This document shows, one piece after another, positions 52,797-61,427 of a stretch of DNA of 64,000 nucleotides (position 1 is the first letter of the stretch; the number at the start of each line of letters is the position of its first letter). Below the pieces are notes generated by a model. It had not been told where the DNA came from and did no database searches. It was given only the letters and a program-made list of their open reading frames with translations. The stretch spans positions 62,001-126,000 of the forward strand of contig JACRJX010000007.1 of the NCBI GenBank assembly GCA_016235595.1, written 5' to 3'. The stretch comes from Verrucomicrobiota bacterium (lineage in GTDB: Bacteria; Verrucomicrobiota; Verrucomicrobiia; CAIQCK01). A program made the position numbers and the translations under genes.

Positions 52797-54163
52797 GGCA
52801 TTATTTTTGTTCGTTTCACCAGCCGTCGGACAGATTCAACGATGCGGTCTTCCACATCGCCTCCCCAACGGAGCGCAGGGCGGCCATATTCGTAGAGGAA
52901 CGATCCTCCTTCGTAGCCGCCTTCCTCCCACACGCGCCGCGACGGGACGTAGGCGATCAGGTCGTCGGCGTACCCGCAAACCCATGTGCCGGGGCCGAAC
53001 TCCTTCTTGAACCGTAACGCATAGTCCACAACGGCCTCGCCGCCCATGCCGATGAGGAGCATCTCCCCGCCGAGCCGCCACGCGTGAAGCGGATAGGGAT
53101 ACGACGCTGCAAATTTCTCGCCGGCGTCGAGCTTGCCCAGCATGCGTGCAGCCCAACGCGCGCGGATGGCATTCTTGTGTTGAAGGTCTGCCTGCAACTC
53201 CTCCCGCGTCACGACTTTATCGTAAGCCAGTTCCACAAACTCGAACGCGGTGCGCAGGCTTGGCGAAACCCGCTTCATGGGCGGCTTCAAAGCGTTCTCG
53301 ACACCCTCGGCCAGCATTTGACCGTAGCGTTCGCACAACTCCACTTTCCGGCGCGGCAACGGGTTCTGATCAGCGCCGCAGGTGTTGATGAACATGGCCG
53401 CCGCGCCTGGATGATCTTTCTCCAATGCGAGCTGCGCGAAACCCGGGTAATCACCGCACCATTGTGTGAAACTCAGGGTCGTGGGATGGCAGGCGTAGCC
53501 AAACAGCATGGCCATCAGCCGTCCATCCGTGCCGGTGACCGTCAGCACGGGCACTGCATGATCCACGGGACCTTTCAGCGCCGTGCCCTTGGCCAACAGA
53601 TCAGCCACCTCGGCCTCGCGGTTGTCGCGGCGGTTCACCGCAAACGTCGCGCGGCCTTCGCCGATGCGAAGGTTCGCGGGCGCAAGCTTCGAGAGCGCCT
53701 CGCCGACAACCTCGACGATCTTCGCCTCCATCTGCGTGGTGTAGTCGTCCACGAGCGCGACCTGCCCGGCGTCCACGGGGTAATAATCATGGAGATCGCC
53801 GGTAAGACGCGGGCCACAATGGTTGTGCGAGAAGGTGAGCATGACTTGGTCGCGAGCCAGCCCGAAGCGTTGGCGGAGCTTCTCACACGTCCGGTCGCAC
53901 ATTGCCTTGGGGATGCCTTGGAAATCGCTGGTGACGATCACCGCGCGCCGGCCTCCGGCGTCTTCGAGCGCGAGCGCCTTCATCCAAAGGTCGTGCAGTT
54001 TGCCTTCCGGCGCGCGTTTCGACCCGTAGCCCGCGAGCCAGACGGGTTTCTCCGGTGTGATGACCGCTTTGGCGATGCCGGCCTTCCAGGTTTCTCCGGC
54101 GAAACAAGGGTGAGCCAGCACGAAGGCGATCAGCAGTACGACGAGAACTGTGGGGCGTTTCAT
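52793..54163 (-). CDS. Neutral/alkaline ceramidase-like exported protein
   Basis: A 456-residue protein with a signal peptide (VLVVLLIAFVLAHPCFA). The N-terminal domain of neutral/alkaline non-lysosomal ceramidases is recognisable: GIAKAVITPEKPVWLAGYGS, LTFSHNHCGPRLTG with the metal-binding His pair, and LFGYACHPTTLSF, NTCGADQNP. The related C-terminal domain is missing, as in many bacterial homologues. These are metal-dependent amidases; ceramide or another N-acylated lipid or sugar may be the substrate. It overlaps both neighbours by 4 bases (GH36-like upstream, DUF5107 downstream), so the three are made in fixed proportion. Confidence 0.88.
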   Translation of the reverse strand: MKRPTVLVVLLIAFVLAHPCFAGETWKAGIAKAVITPEKPVWLAGYGSKRAPEGKLHDLWMKALALEDAGGRRAVIVTSDFQGIPKAMCDRTCEKLRQRFGLARDQVMLTFSHNHCGPRLTGDLHDYYPVDAGQVALVDDYTTQMEAKIVEVVGEALSKLAPANLRIGEGRATFAVNRRDNREAEVADLLAKGTALKGPVDHAVPVLTVTGTDGRLMAMLFGYACHPTTLSFTQWCGDYPGFAQLALEKDHPGAAAMFINTCGADQNPLPRRKVELCERYGQMLAEGVENALKPPMKRVSPSLRTAFEFVELAYDKVVTREELQADLQHKNAIRARWAARMLGKLDAGEKFAASYPYPLHAWRLGGEMLLIGMGGEAVVDYALRFKKEFGPGTWVCGYADDLIAYVPSRRVWEEGGYEGGSFLYEYGRPALRWGGDVEDRIVESVRRLVKRTKIMP

Positions 54164-56211
54164 TGTGGTGTTGCCTCCAGAGTCAGAACTTCAAACGGCG
54201 CGAGTTGGAACGTGTGAGGTTTGCCGGCCTCCATCGTGGAGACGGGCGCGGGTGGCGACGGCTTCCATGTGGACCGCGTCGCATAGCGCCGCGGCGCGCC
54301 TGGCGGCAACTCGAACGCTTCGCGGATGTCCACGCTCAGTCTGGCGGGCTGGGCGCCGGGGTTTCGCAGCGTGATGATGCCCATCCGTGGTGACCACGAA
54401 GCGAAACCGTAAACTTCGCCTTGCTCCGGATCGCCGCCGATGCCGTGGCTGTCCACGAGCACGTCGGCGTTATGCTGCACCCACCGGATCGCTTTCGCCG
54501 TCGCGTCCCAAACCTCCGCCGGCATCAGCCGCGCAGTGACGAAGAACTCCTGCAGTTGCGTGCCGGACGCGGCGGCCATGTGCAAGTCGTCGAGCAGGTC
54601 TTTCGGGTCGTTATTCAAATCGGCGGCAAGGCTGAGTTGAGCGCAGATGAAACTCTGGAACTTGAGCGAGTTGAACGGATAGAGCGGTCCGCGGCGCGTG
54701 CGGATGCCGTAGCCGAGCGAATCGCGGTAGGTCATCCATTGCTGGCGCTTGGAACCGACGCCGGCATACTTTGTGTCGTGGCCGCCGCGCCAGACCATGT
54801 CGCTGTGCCAGAGCCAATAGGGCGACGGCCACGTGCCGACGGTGGTGTTGACGAACAAGTCCCGCCGCACGCCGCGCAGGTAGGCGAGCAGGTCGAGCAT
54901 CGCCTCCACATCGGGGCCGTAGTCAGCGCCCGGCCCGTCGGCCATGATGCCGGAAGCCATGCCATCGAACTTCAGGTAACCGACACCGTGGTGGCGAAGC
55001 ATGTTGGCGCACACGTCGCGGTAGCGCTGGTAATACTTCGGCCCCGCCAGCGAGAAGCCGCTGCGGTTGGTCTCGAAGCCCTGCTCCTTGCCGTATTTCA
55101 GCCGCTCGGCCTTGAGCTTGCCGTAGCCGCCCCACGGCGAGATCCATGTGCCAAGAATAGCGCCGTAACGCGCGGCGGCAGCGCGCAGTGGCGCGAAGCC
55201 CTTCGGAAAACCGTCGTGGAACTTCCACAACGTTTTCGGATTGTCCCAGCCGTCATCGAACACGAATGCGTCGAGCTTTGCGCCACGCTGGCGGACGAGC
55301 GGCTCGCCAAACGCCTCGATGGTGTCGAGGCATTGCTTCTCATTCATTGTCATGCCGGGGCCGGCCAGATCGAACCACGAGATGTAATAGACGAACGGCC
55401 GATACGGCCGCACCCGTTCGCGCTCGATATAATACAGGAAGGCACGGCGCAATTGTCCGTTGGGCACCACGCCGATAACGGCGCTGGAGGACCACGACTG
55501 GCCCGCGGCGAGCGGCCGGCAGCGCGGCACGGAACAGCATACCTCGCCATTCTCGACGACGTTTTTCGCCAGCGGATGCTCGCACGCCATGAAAACACTC
55601 TTCGCGACCACCGGCGAACCGATGGCTGAGCCGATCGTGGTGGCCTGTGGCGCGCGCAGTCGCAGCAGTGTCAGTTCAACAGGTTGCGCGCCGCGATGTT
55701 TCAGCAGCGTCGCTTCCTGCCGGATGTAGTTTGAACCGTCACGCAGCGTTGCCTGCCAGCGAACGCAGGTGTGTCCGTCAGCCGTTGCCAATTCCACGCT
55801 TGCCCGCCAACCTGCGAAATGTTCCGCCTGCCGCAGTGATTTTGGTTGGGCCGCAATTTTTTCAAGTTTGGGTTTGCCGGCCAACCGGAACTCGGATGCG
55901 CGCAAGCACTGACCGTCCGCCAGTTTCAACACGAACGCCTCGGACGGGTCGCTGGCCAGCCGCTGGTCGGCCATGCGGTTCTGAAACCCGGTCAGCCCGA
56001 AGCGTCCCGGCGTCAGGCTCCACGTCGCGCGCAGAACGTTGTTCTCCATCGTCAATTGGCCGTCGGCCAGCCGTGCGTTGGCGGCACCGGGTGGAGGGTC
56101 GGGAAATTCCAGCGCGCAAGCCAGCGACGCCATCAGGAGCGTTGTTGCAGCGACGATGTCTCTGAAGGCGACCCTGGTGTCGCTGTGGTTCCGTTGCAGC
56201 ATCGGTATCAT
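54160..56211 (-). CDS. GH36-like alpha-galactosidase family protein, exported
   Basis: About 683 residues with a hydrophobic N-terminal signal (DIVAATTLLMASLACALEF). The GH-D barrel shows FVFDDGWDNP, GTWISPWGGYGKLK, VGYLKFDGMASG with likely nucleophile Asp416, and WHSDMVWRGG with Asp471 as likely acid/base. Beta-sandwich domains flank the barrel. GH36 enzymes release alpha-galactose or alpha-N-acetylgalactosamine. The start at ATG 56211 is preceded by GGAGG at 9 bases; a longer reading frame upstream lacks a site. Its stop overlaps the ceramidase-like start, so removal of a sugar and an amide from the same molecule can be imagined (inference). Confidence 0.87.
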   Translation of the reverse strand: MIPMLQRNHSDTRVAFRDIVAATTLLMASLACALEFPDPPPGAANARLADGQLTMENNVLRATWSLTPGRFGLTGFQNRMADQRLASDPSEAFVLKLADGQCLRASEFRLAGKPKLEKIAAQPKSLRQAEHFAGWRASVELATADGHTCVRWQATLRDGSNYIRQEATLLKHRGAQPVELTLLRLRAPQATTIGSAIGSPVVAKSVFMACEHPLAKNVVENGEVCCSVPRCRPLAAGQSWSSSAVIGVVPNGQLRRAFLYYIERERVRPYRPFVYYISWFDLAGPGMTMNEKQCLDTIEAFGEPLVRQRGAKLDAFVFDDGWDNPKTLWKFHDGFPKGFAPLRAAAARYGAILGTWISPWGGYGKLKAERLKYGKEQGFETNRSGFSLAGPKYYQRYRDVCANMLRHHGVGYLKFDGMASGIMADGPGADYGPDVEAMLDLLAYLRGVRRDLFVNTTVGTWPSPYWLWHSDMVWRGGHDTKYAGVGSKRQQWMTYRDSLGYGIRTRRGPLYPFNSLKFQSFICAQLSLAADLNNDPKDLLDDLHMAAASGTQLQEFFVTARLMPAEVWDATAKAIRWVQHNADVLVDSHGIGGDPEQGEVYGFASWSPRMGIITLRNPGAQPARLSVDIREAFELPPGAPRRYATRSTWKPSPPAPVSTMEAGKPHTFQLAPFEVLTLEATPQ

Positions 56212-56282
56212 GAACAATATCCTCCGTGGCTTCGACGTCATCGTAGCGCCGGCCTCGCGAATCGCGAGCGAAAATCCCGCGC

Positions 56283-57194
56283 TCAGATTGCCGCAAGCCG
56301 GTCTTCGAGGTACTTCCGCGCGCAATTGATTTCCGTGGTTACTTCGCCGGCCGTCGGCAGGATCGGAATGCCGCGCGGCGTCGGGTGCATGAAAATTTCC
56401 GTGAAGCCGGTATAGTGGACGGCTTTGAGCGCCGCGAGGATCGGCGTGAAATCCAGCGTGCCGCGACCGGGCATTTGGAGAAGTTCTTCCTCCTTCGGCA
56501 TCGGCTTCATGCACCCGTGACCGTGCTGCCACGCGCAAAAAACCTTGATGCGATTGCCGAGGTCCTTGATGAGGCCGGCGATCAGCGTGGTTTCCTGCTC
56601 CAGATGATACGGCGCCAATTCAATGCCGAGCGGCAGGTCTTTGCCGAACTCGGCGAGCCATCGCAGCGAGTCGGGCGAGTCAATGAGGTTCTTCCCGTGG
56701 TTCTCGATGGCGATGGTGATGCCGCATTCGCCCGCCTTGGCGAGGTGAGGCTTGAGCTTCTCGACAAATTCCTGCACGGCCTTCTTCAACTCGCTGCCCG
56801 CCAAGCCCACCGGCCCGACGCCGCCGGTGACGATGACGCTGCCGCCGAACTTCTTTACGATGGCCATCTCGTCCTGAAGTTTGAGCGGTCCCAGGTCGTA
56901 GCGCGTGCTCACCGCCAGTTTTACGCCATGCTTGGCGAGCAATTCGACGACCTTCTCGTGGCCGATCTCGTCCATCTGTTCGCGCTGCGTGCCGTGCCGG
57001 CGCGGCCACACGTCCAGGAACTGCGCGCCGGTCTTGGGTGTTTCTTCGATCACGGTTGCCAGCGGCAGGTTGCCATACATGGCGGACCCGAGGAGGTAGT
57101 TGAGTTTGAATGTTAGCGCGGCGGCCTGCAGGCGCGGCAAGGCGAGGCTGGCGGCAGCGGCGGCGGAGCATTGGAAGAAAGTTCGACGGTTCAT
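56283..57194 (-). CDS. Sugar phosphate isomerase/epimerase-like TIM barrel, Tat-exported
   Basis: A 303-residue xylose-isomerase-like TIM barrel. A Tat motif (NRRTFFQCSAAAAASL) begins the protein. The barrel includes VIEETPKTGAQFLDVWP, VKLAVSTRYDLGPLKL, ITIAIENHGKNL with the metal-binding Glu, and VFCAWQHGHGCMKP with His ligands. Family members isomerise or epimerise sugars or act as hydroxypyruvate isomerases. Start chosen at ATG 57194. It is the first gene of the minus-strand run that continues into the GH36-like gene, and is divergent from the ThuA gene, whose start is 61 bases away. Confidence 0.88.
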   Translation of the reverse strand: MNRRTFFQCSAAAAASLALPRLQAAALTFKLNYLLGSAMYGNLPLATVIEETPKTGAQFLDVWPRRHGTQREQMDEIGHEKVVELLAKHGVKLAVSTRYDLGPLKLQDEMAIVKKFGGSVIVTGGVGPVGLAGSELKKAVQEFVEKLKPHLAKAGECGITIAIENHGKNLIDSPDSLRWLAEFGKDLPLGIELAPYHLEQETTLIAGLIKDLGNRIKVFCAWQHGHGCMKPMPKEEELLQMPGRGTLDFTPILAALKAVHYTGFTEIFMHPTPRGIPILPTAGEVTTEINCARKYLEDRLAAI

Positions 57195-57255
57195 GTGGGT
57201 TGATGAATGGTGAGTGGTGGACATCGGACCGGATGTTAGGTACATGTTGGAACCC

Positions 57256-58044
57256 ATGACAAGAAGAACTTCCCTTCGCGCGTTGCTGGTTTCCATTTCG
57301 GTTCTCTTCATCGCGTTCGTTGCGCACGGCGCCGAACCATCGAAACCGGCTCACGTCGTCATCGTGATCGGCGAGGACGAATACAAGACATGGGAGACAC
57401 TGCCAGTATTTGCGAAGAACGAATTGGAGTCGCGCGGTTATCGCGTCACGATCATCCAGGCTGACGCGGCGGACAAAAACAATTTCCCCGGCCTCATACA
57501 GGCGTTGCGCGACGCCGATCTCCTCTTCGTCAGCGTCCGCCGCCGCACGCCTTACAAGGAACAACTCGACGCCATCCGGGCCTGGCTGAATGCGGGCAAA
57601 CCGCTCGTGGGCATCCGCACCACGTGCCACGCCTTCGCGCTGCGACCCAAGGACAAGCTCACCGATCCGAAGCTCGCCGCGTGGCAGGAGTTTGACCCCG
57701 AAGTGCTCGGCGGTCATTACGTGGGCCACCACGGCAACAAGCTCAAGAGTACCATCACGGTCGCGCCCGGAGCGGAGTCGCATTCCATTCTGAAGGGCGT
57801 CGCCGTGACGGAGTTTGTCAGCAACGGCTCGCTCTATCAGGTCAGCCCGCTCGAAACGGGCACGAAACCGCTCCTGATCGGCGCGATTCCCGACAAGCCG
57901 TCTGAGCCGGTGGCGTGGACGCGGCTTTATGGCGCGAAACAGGCGCGCGTCTTCTTCACGTCGCTTGGCCACGTGGATGATTTTCAGAATCCCGGATTCC
58001 GCCGCCTGCTCGTTAACGGCGTCGCGTGGGCGCTGGGCAAGTAG
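57256..58044 (+). CDS. ThuA domain-containing exported protein
   Basis: A 262-residue protein with a signal-like N-terminus (TRRTSLRALLVSISVLFIAF), then a ThuA class-I glutamine-amidotransferase-like fold: HVVIVIGEDEYKTWETL, LLFVSVRRRTPYKEQLDAIR, PLVGIRTTCHAFALR, GGHYVGHHGNKL and RVFFTSLGHVDDFQNPGFR. Cys and His in TTCHAF lie where the related enzymes have their catalytic loop, though amidotransferase activity is not expected. ThuA was named from trehalose utilisation and is widespread in PVC sugar loci. Two ATGs (57244, 57256) are possible; the second is used because it directly precedes the signal. Confidence 0.88.
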   Translation: MTRRTSLRALLVSISVLFIAFVAHGAEPSKPAHVVIVIGEDEYKTWETLPVFAKNELESRGYRVTIIQADAADKNNFPGLIQALRDADLLFVSVRRRTPYKEQLDAIRAWLNAGKPLVGIRTTCHAFALRPKDKLTDPKLAAWQEFDPEVLGGHYVGHHGNKLKSTITVAPGAESHSILKGVAVTEFVSNGSLYQVSPLETGTKPLLIGAIPDKPSEPVAWTRLYGAKQARVFFTSLGHVDDFQNPGFRRLLVNGVAWALGK

Positions 58045-58149
58045 CGCAAGGGCAGGGGAGTGGAATCCGTTGAACTATCACAGGTCGCGTAGTAGCATGC
58101 GCGCCTCGTAAACAACAAACGCAGCCTTGTTCGTTGGAGAACTACTCAC

Positions 58150-59256
58150 ATGATCGCCACATTCATCGCTCCCAGAAAATATGTGCAGGGCCCCGGCGTG
58201 CTTCAGGATGCCGGCAGCTACATCAGCAAGATCGGCAGGAAACCGCTCGTCCTGTGGGACGCGCGCGTGAAAGGCCTGTTGGGCGAGCCGCTGCTGGCGA
58301 GCTTGAAGACAGCGAAGCTGGAGGTCGAGGACGTGCAGTTCCGCGGCGACTCCACCAAGGCCGAGGCGGCGCGCATCGCGCAGATCGCGAAGGATCGCGG
58401 CGCGGATGTCATCGTTGCCGTCGGTGGCGGCAAGACGCTCGACACCGCCAAGGCTGCCGCCGCCAGCGCCGGCACGAAAATGGTCACCTGCCCGACGATG
58501 GTCTCGACCGATTCACCCACCAGTTCGTTCACCGTCTGGTATGACGAGAAGGGTGTCTGCCAGGGCTTCGAGAGTTGGGGCGTGAACCCCGACCTCGTGC
58601 TCGTGGACAGCCAGGTCATCGCGCAGGCGCCGGTGCGGGCTTTTGTGGCCGGCATGGGCGACGCGCTCTCGACGTGGCTGGAGGCCGAGGCTGTGCGCAA
58701 GACCCGCGGCCAGAATTTGGCCGGCGGTGTTTCCACGATGGCGGCCCTGACCATCGCGCGGCTCTGTTATGACATCGTGATGACCCACGGCGTCGAGGCG
58801 AAACGCGCCGTCGAGCAGAAGGTGGTTACTCCTGCTGTCGAGAAGGTCATCGAGGCCAACACGCTGTTGTCGGGTCTCGGCTTCGAGAGTTGCGGCGTGG
58901 CGACGGCACACATGATCGCCAACTCGTTGCCCGGTTTCCCCGAATGCCACGGCCTGATGCACGGCGAAGAGGTCGCGTTCGGCATCATCAGCCAACTCTG
59001 CCTCGACGACGAGATGCCGGTTGATGAAATGAACCGGATTGTGGACTTCATGATCACCGTCGGCCTGCCGGTGATGTTTGCCGACATTCATCTTGATGGC
59101 GTCACGCGCGAGCGGCTGAAGAAGATCGGCGACATCTGCGCTGGACCCGGCTCGCTCTGCCACAATCATCCGTTCAAGGTCACCAGCGACAGCATCGTGG
59201 ACGCAATGATCGCCGCCAATGCGCTGGGGAAGGAACGAAAGAAGTTGATGAGTTAA
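58150..59256 (+). CDS. gldA: Glycerol dehydrogenase
   Basis: A 368-residue zinc-dependent iron-type alcohol dehydrogenase. It opens with FIAPRKYVQGPGVLQ, the usual GldA start, and has VAVGGGKTLDTAK for NAD binding. The metal ligands Asp171 (GMGDALSTW), His254 (TAHMIANSL) and His271 (MHGEEVAFG) sit at nearly the same positions as in Geobacillus GldA. It oxidises glycerol to dihydroxyacetone with NAD in the cytoplasm. The ATG starts after a 105-base gap. A small membrane protein and an FGGY kinase follow on the same strand, and GlpD lies beyond on the other strand, so glycerol or a related polyol is a likely substrate. Confidence 0.92.
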   Translation: MIATFIAPRKYVQGPGVLQDAGSYISKIGRKPLVLWDARVKGLLGEPLLASLKTAKLEVEDVQFRGDSTKAEAARIAQIAKDRGADVIVAVGGGKTLDTAKAAAASAGTKMVTCPTMVSTDSPTSSFTVWYDEKGVCQGFESWGVNPDLVLVDSQVIAQAPVRAFVAGMGDALSTWLEAEAVRKTRGQNLAGGVSTMAALTIARLCYDIVMTHGVEAKRAVEQKVVTPAVEKVIEANTLLSGLGFESCGVATAHMIANSLPGFPECHGLMHGEEVAFGIISQLCLDDEMPVDEMNRIVDFMITVGLPVMFADIHLDGVTRERLKKIGDICAGPGSLCHNHPFKVTSDSIVDAMIAANALGKERKKLMS

Positions 59257-59301
59257 CGGTGGCCGTGGACGCAAAGCCGTGGCGACTGTCTCAGGCGTAA
59301 T

Positions 59302-59871
59302 ATGAAGCGATCACTACGAGTTTCTCGTTTGATTCTCATCGGCTTGGTTCTGTCGTTTCTTGCTGTCGTTGCGGTCCCACCATTGGATCTCCCTTGGTGC
59401 AATGGATTCTACGGAAGAAGCACGGACATTGACATCGTTACTGGCCGCTTGCGCTACTCGCGTTACGTTTTGTGGATTCCGGTTCGCCAAACCGTAGAGA
59501 ACTCCGTCCTGACCAAGGCATTGCCGCCGGAGGAGGTCAAATCAGCCAAACCCGAATGGCATATTGCGAAGACCGAACCACACTGGTTTTGCTTCGTTGA
59601 CCATATGTTTGGCGGAGCGCCAGCTGTTATCCAACAACTAAAGACCATTTGGGAGTTGGGCAGTTTTACACCGGCAGCCAAGAGCACCACCGTGAAAACA
59701 ATTCTCCAACTTTGGCAACGAGACCACAGTTATCGTTCATCGTCGCGTTACGTGGACGCGCTTGGTGAACTAGCACTGGCACGCCAGAACAAATCGCCGA
59801 TTGATGTGGCCGGTTTGCCGCCGGCCCCCACTCAATTATCGCTCACCAAAATGCAGGGAAAACCGCAATGA
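59302..59871 (+). CDS. Membrane-anchored protein of unknown function
   Basis: A 189-residue protein I do not recognise. One N-terminal hydrophobic segment (RLILIGLVLSFLAVVAVPPL) is followed by a soluble part with no clear motif; the rest contains YSRYVLWIPVRQTVENS and an HWFCFVDHMFGGAP segment. It appears lower in G+C than the neighbouring genes. The position is notable: it starts 45 bases after gldA, and its stop overlaps the FGGY kinase start (ATGA at 59868-59871), so it is translated with the kinase. It may be an insertion carried into the operon or a real accessory protein. Confidence 0.7.
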   Translation: MKRSLRVSRLILIGLVLSFLAVVAVPPLDLPWCNGFYGRSTDIDIVTGRLRYSRYVLWIPVRQTVENSVLTKALPPEEVKSAKPEWHIAKTEPHWFCFVDHMFGGAPAVIQQLKTIWELGSFTPAAKSTTVKTILQLWQRDHSYRSSSRYVDALGELALARQNKSPIDVAGLPPAPTQLSLTKMQGKPQ

Positions 59872-61397
59872 GCTACCTCGTCGGCATTGACCTCGGTTCC
59901 ACCAGTCTCAAGGTGGTGATCTATGATCTCGCGGGGCACGCGGTTGCCAAGGCGAGCCGGCCGACGCAGGTTTTCAATCCCGACCCGGCGCATCCCGATT
60001 GGGCCATCTGGAAGCCGGAGCAAATCTGGGGCGGCACGGCCGAGGCGTTGCGCGAGGCGGTCAGCCGGCTCGACGACCCGAAGAAAATCCGCGCAGTCGC
60101 CGTCACCGGCATGGGCATGGATGGTGTGCCGGTGGACAAGCAGGGCCGCTGGCTTTACCCGTTCATCAGTTGGCATTGCCCGCGCACCGCGCCGCAGCAC
60201 GCGTGGTGGTCGGAACACATCGGCGCGCAGAAACAGTTTGCGATCAGCGGCAACCCGCTCTGGGCCATCAACAGCGCGCTGCGCATTCTCTGGATGCGCG
60301 AGAACGAGCCGGCCATTCTGGACAAGACCGACAAATGGCTGCTCATCGAAGATTTTGTCAACTTCATGCTCTGCGGCGTGCGCGCCACCGACTACAGCAT
60401 GGCGTCCAACACACTGTTGCTGGACCAGCGCACGCACCGCTATTCCGACGAACTGTTGCGGCTCTCCGGCATCGAGCGGCGCTGGCTCTGCGACCCGCTG
60501 CCCAGCGGCACGCCGCTCGGCGAGGTTCACGCGCAGGCAGCGGCGGCGACCGGTCTGCCGGCGGGCACGCCGGTGATTCTCGGAGGACACGATTTTCTCT
60601 GCGGAATGTTGCCGGTCGGCGCGTTCAAACCAGGCGTCGTGCTCGACGTGATGGGTACGTGGGACATTGTCACCGTCGCCATCGAGCAGCCGGTGCTCAC
60701 GCCCGCGGTGCAGCGGATGGGTTGGTGGATTGATTCGCACGTCGCACGCGACATGTATGTGGCGATGGGCACTGCGGTCTCGGCCGACATGTTGGAGTGG
60801 TTCCGCCGCGAATACGGCCAGCCGGAGAAGCAGCAGGCTGCCGCCGCGGGTGGGAAGGATTGGGATTATCTGATGGCTGCCGCGGGGGCGGCACCGCCCG
60901 GCGCGCACGGCGTGATGTTCCTGCCGCACATGTCCGGCTGCACGATTCCTGCGCCCGACCCGAAGTCGAAAGGCGCGTTCATCGGCCTGCGCAACATCGC
61001 GACGAAGGGCGACATGATTCGTGCCGTCATCGAGGGGTTGAACTACCAGTTCCTGGAAATCATGGCCGGTCTCGAAACCGCCGTTGGCGTGACACCGCAA
61101 AAACTGGTGGCCGGAGGCGGCGGCACGAGCAACCCGTTCTGGATGCAGAACCGCGCCGACATGGCCGGTCGCGCCATCGAAGCGCCCGCCGTCGAGGAAA
61201 CAACGCCGTTGGGCGCGGCGATCCTCGCCGGCATCGGCGTCGGCCTCTACAAGAACGAAGAGGACGCGTTCCGCCAGGTCTACCGCCCCGGCCGCGTCTA
61301 TGAGCCGGACCTCAAACTCACCGCGTTTTACACCGAGCGGTTCGAGGTGTTCCGGAAAATCTATCCGGCGTTGAAAGAAATCAACGCGGGTTTGTAA
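59868..61397 (+). CDS. FGGY carbohydrate kinase (xylulokinase/glycerol-kinase-like)
   Basis: A 509-residue sugar kinase of the FGGY family. The N-terminal phosphate loop is GIDLGSTSLKVVIYDL. The catalytic base is Asp242 in ILGGHDFLCG, and the C-terminal ATP-binding motif is VAGGGGTSNPFWMQNRADM. TTPLGAAILAGIGVG is the usual adenosine-binding end. The substrate cannot be fixed from sequence: sequence style is nearer to xylulokinase than to GlpK, but its neighbours (gldA and glpD) favour glycerol or dihydroxyacetone-like substrates. Its start overlaps the small membrane protein by 4 bases. It is convergent with glpD. Confidence 0.92.
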   Translation: MSYLVGIDLGSTSLKVVIYDLAGHAVAKASRPTQVFNPDPAHPDWAIWKPEQIWGGTAEALREAVSRLDDPKKIRAVAVTGMGMDGVPVDKQGRWLYPFISWHCPRTAPQHAWWSEHIGAQKQFAISGNPLWAINSALRILWMRENEPAILDKTDKWLLIEDFVNFMLCGVRATDYSMASNTLLLDQRTHRYSDELLRLSGIERRWLCDPLPSGTPLGEVHAQAAAATGLPAGTPVILGGHDFLCGMLPVGAFKPGVVLDVMGTWDIVTVAIEQPVLTPAVQRMGWWIDSHVARDMYVAMGTAVSADMLEWFRREYGQPEKQQAAAAGGKDWDYLMAAAGAAPPGAHGVMFLPHMSGCTIPAPDPKSKGAFIGLRNIATKGDMIRAVIEGLNYQFLEIMAGLETAVGVTPQKLVAGGGGTSNPFWMQNRADMAGRAIEAPAVEETTPLGAAILAGIGVGLYKNEEDAFRQVYRPGRVYEPDLKLTAFYTERFEVFRKIYPALKEINAGL

Positions 61398-61427
61398 CCC
61401 ATTGGCGTTCTGGTTTCGCCAGCGCGG

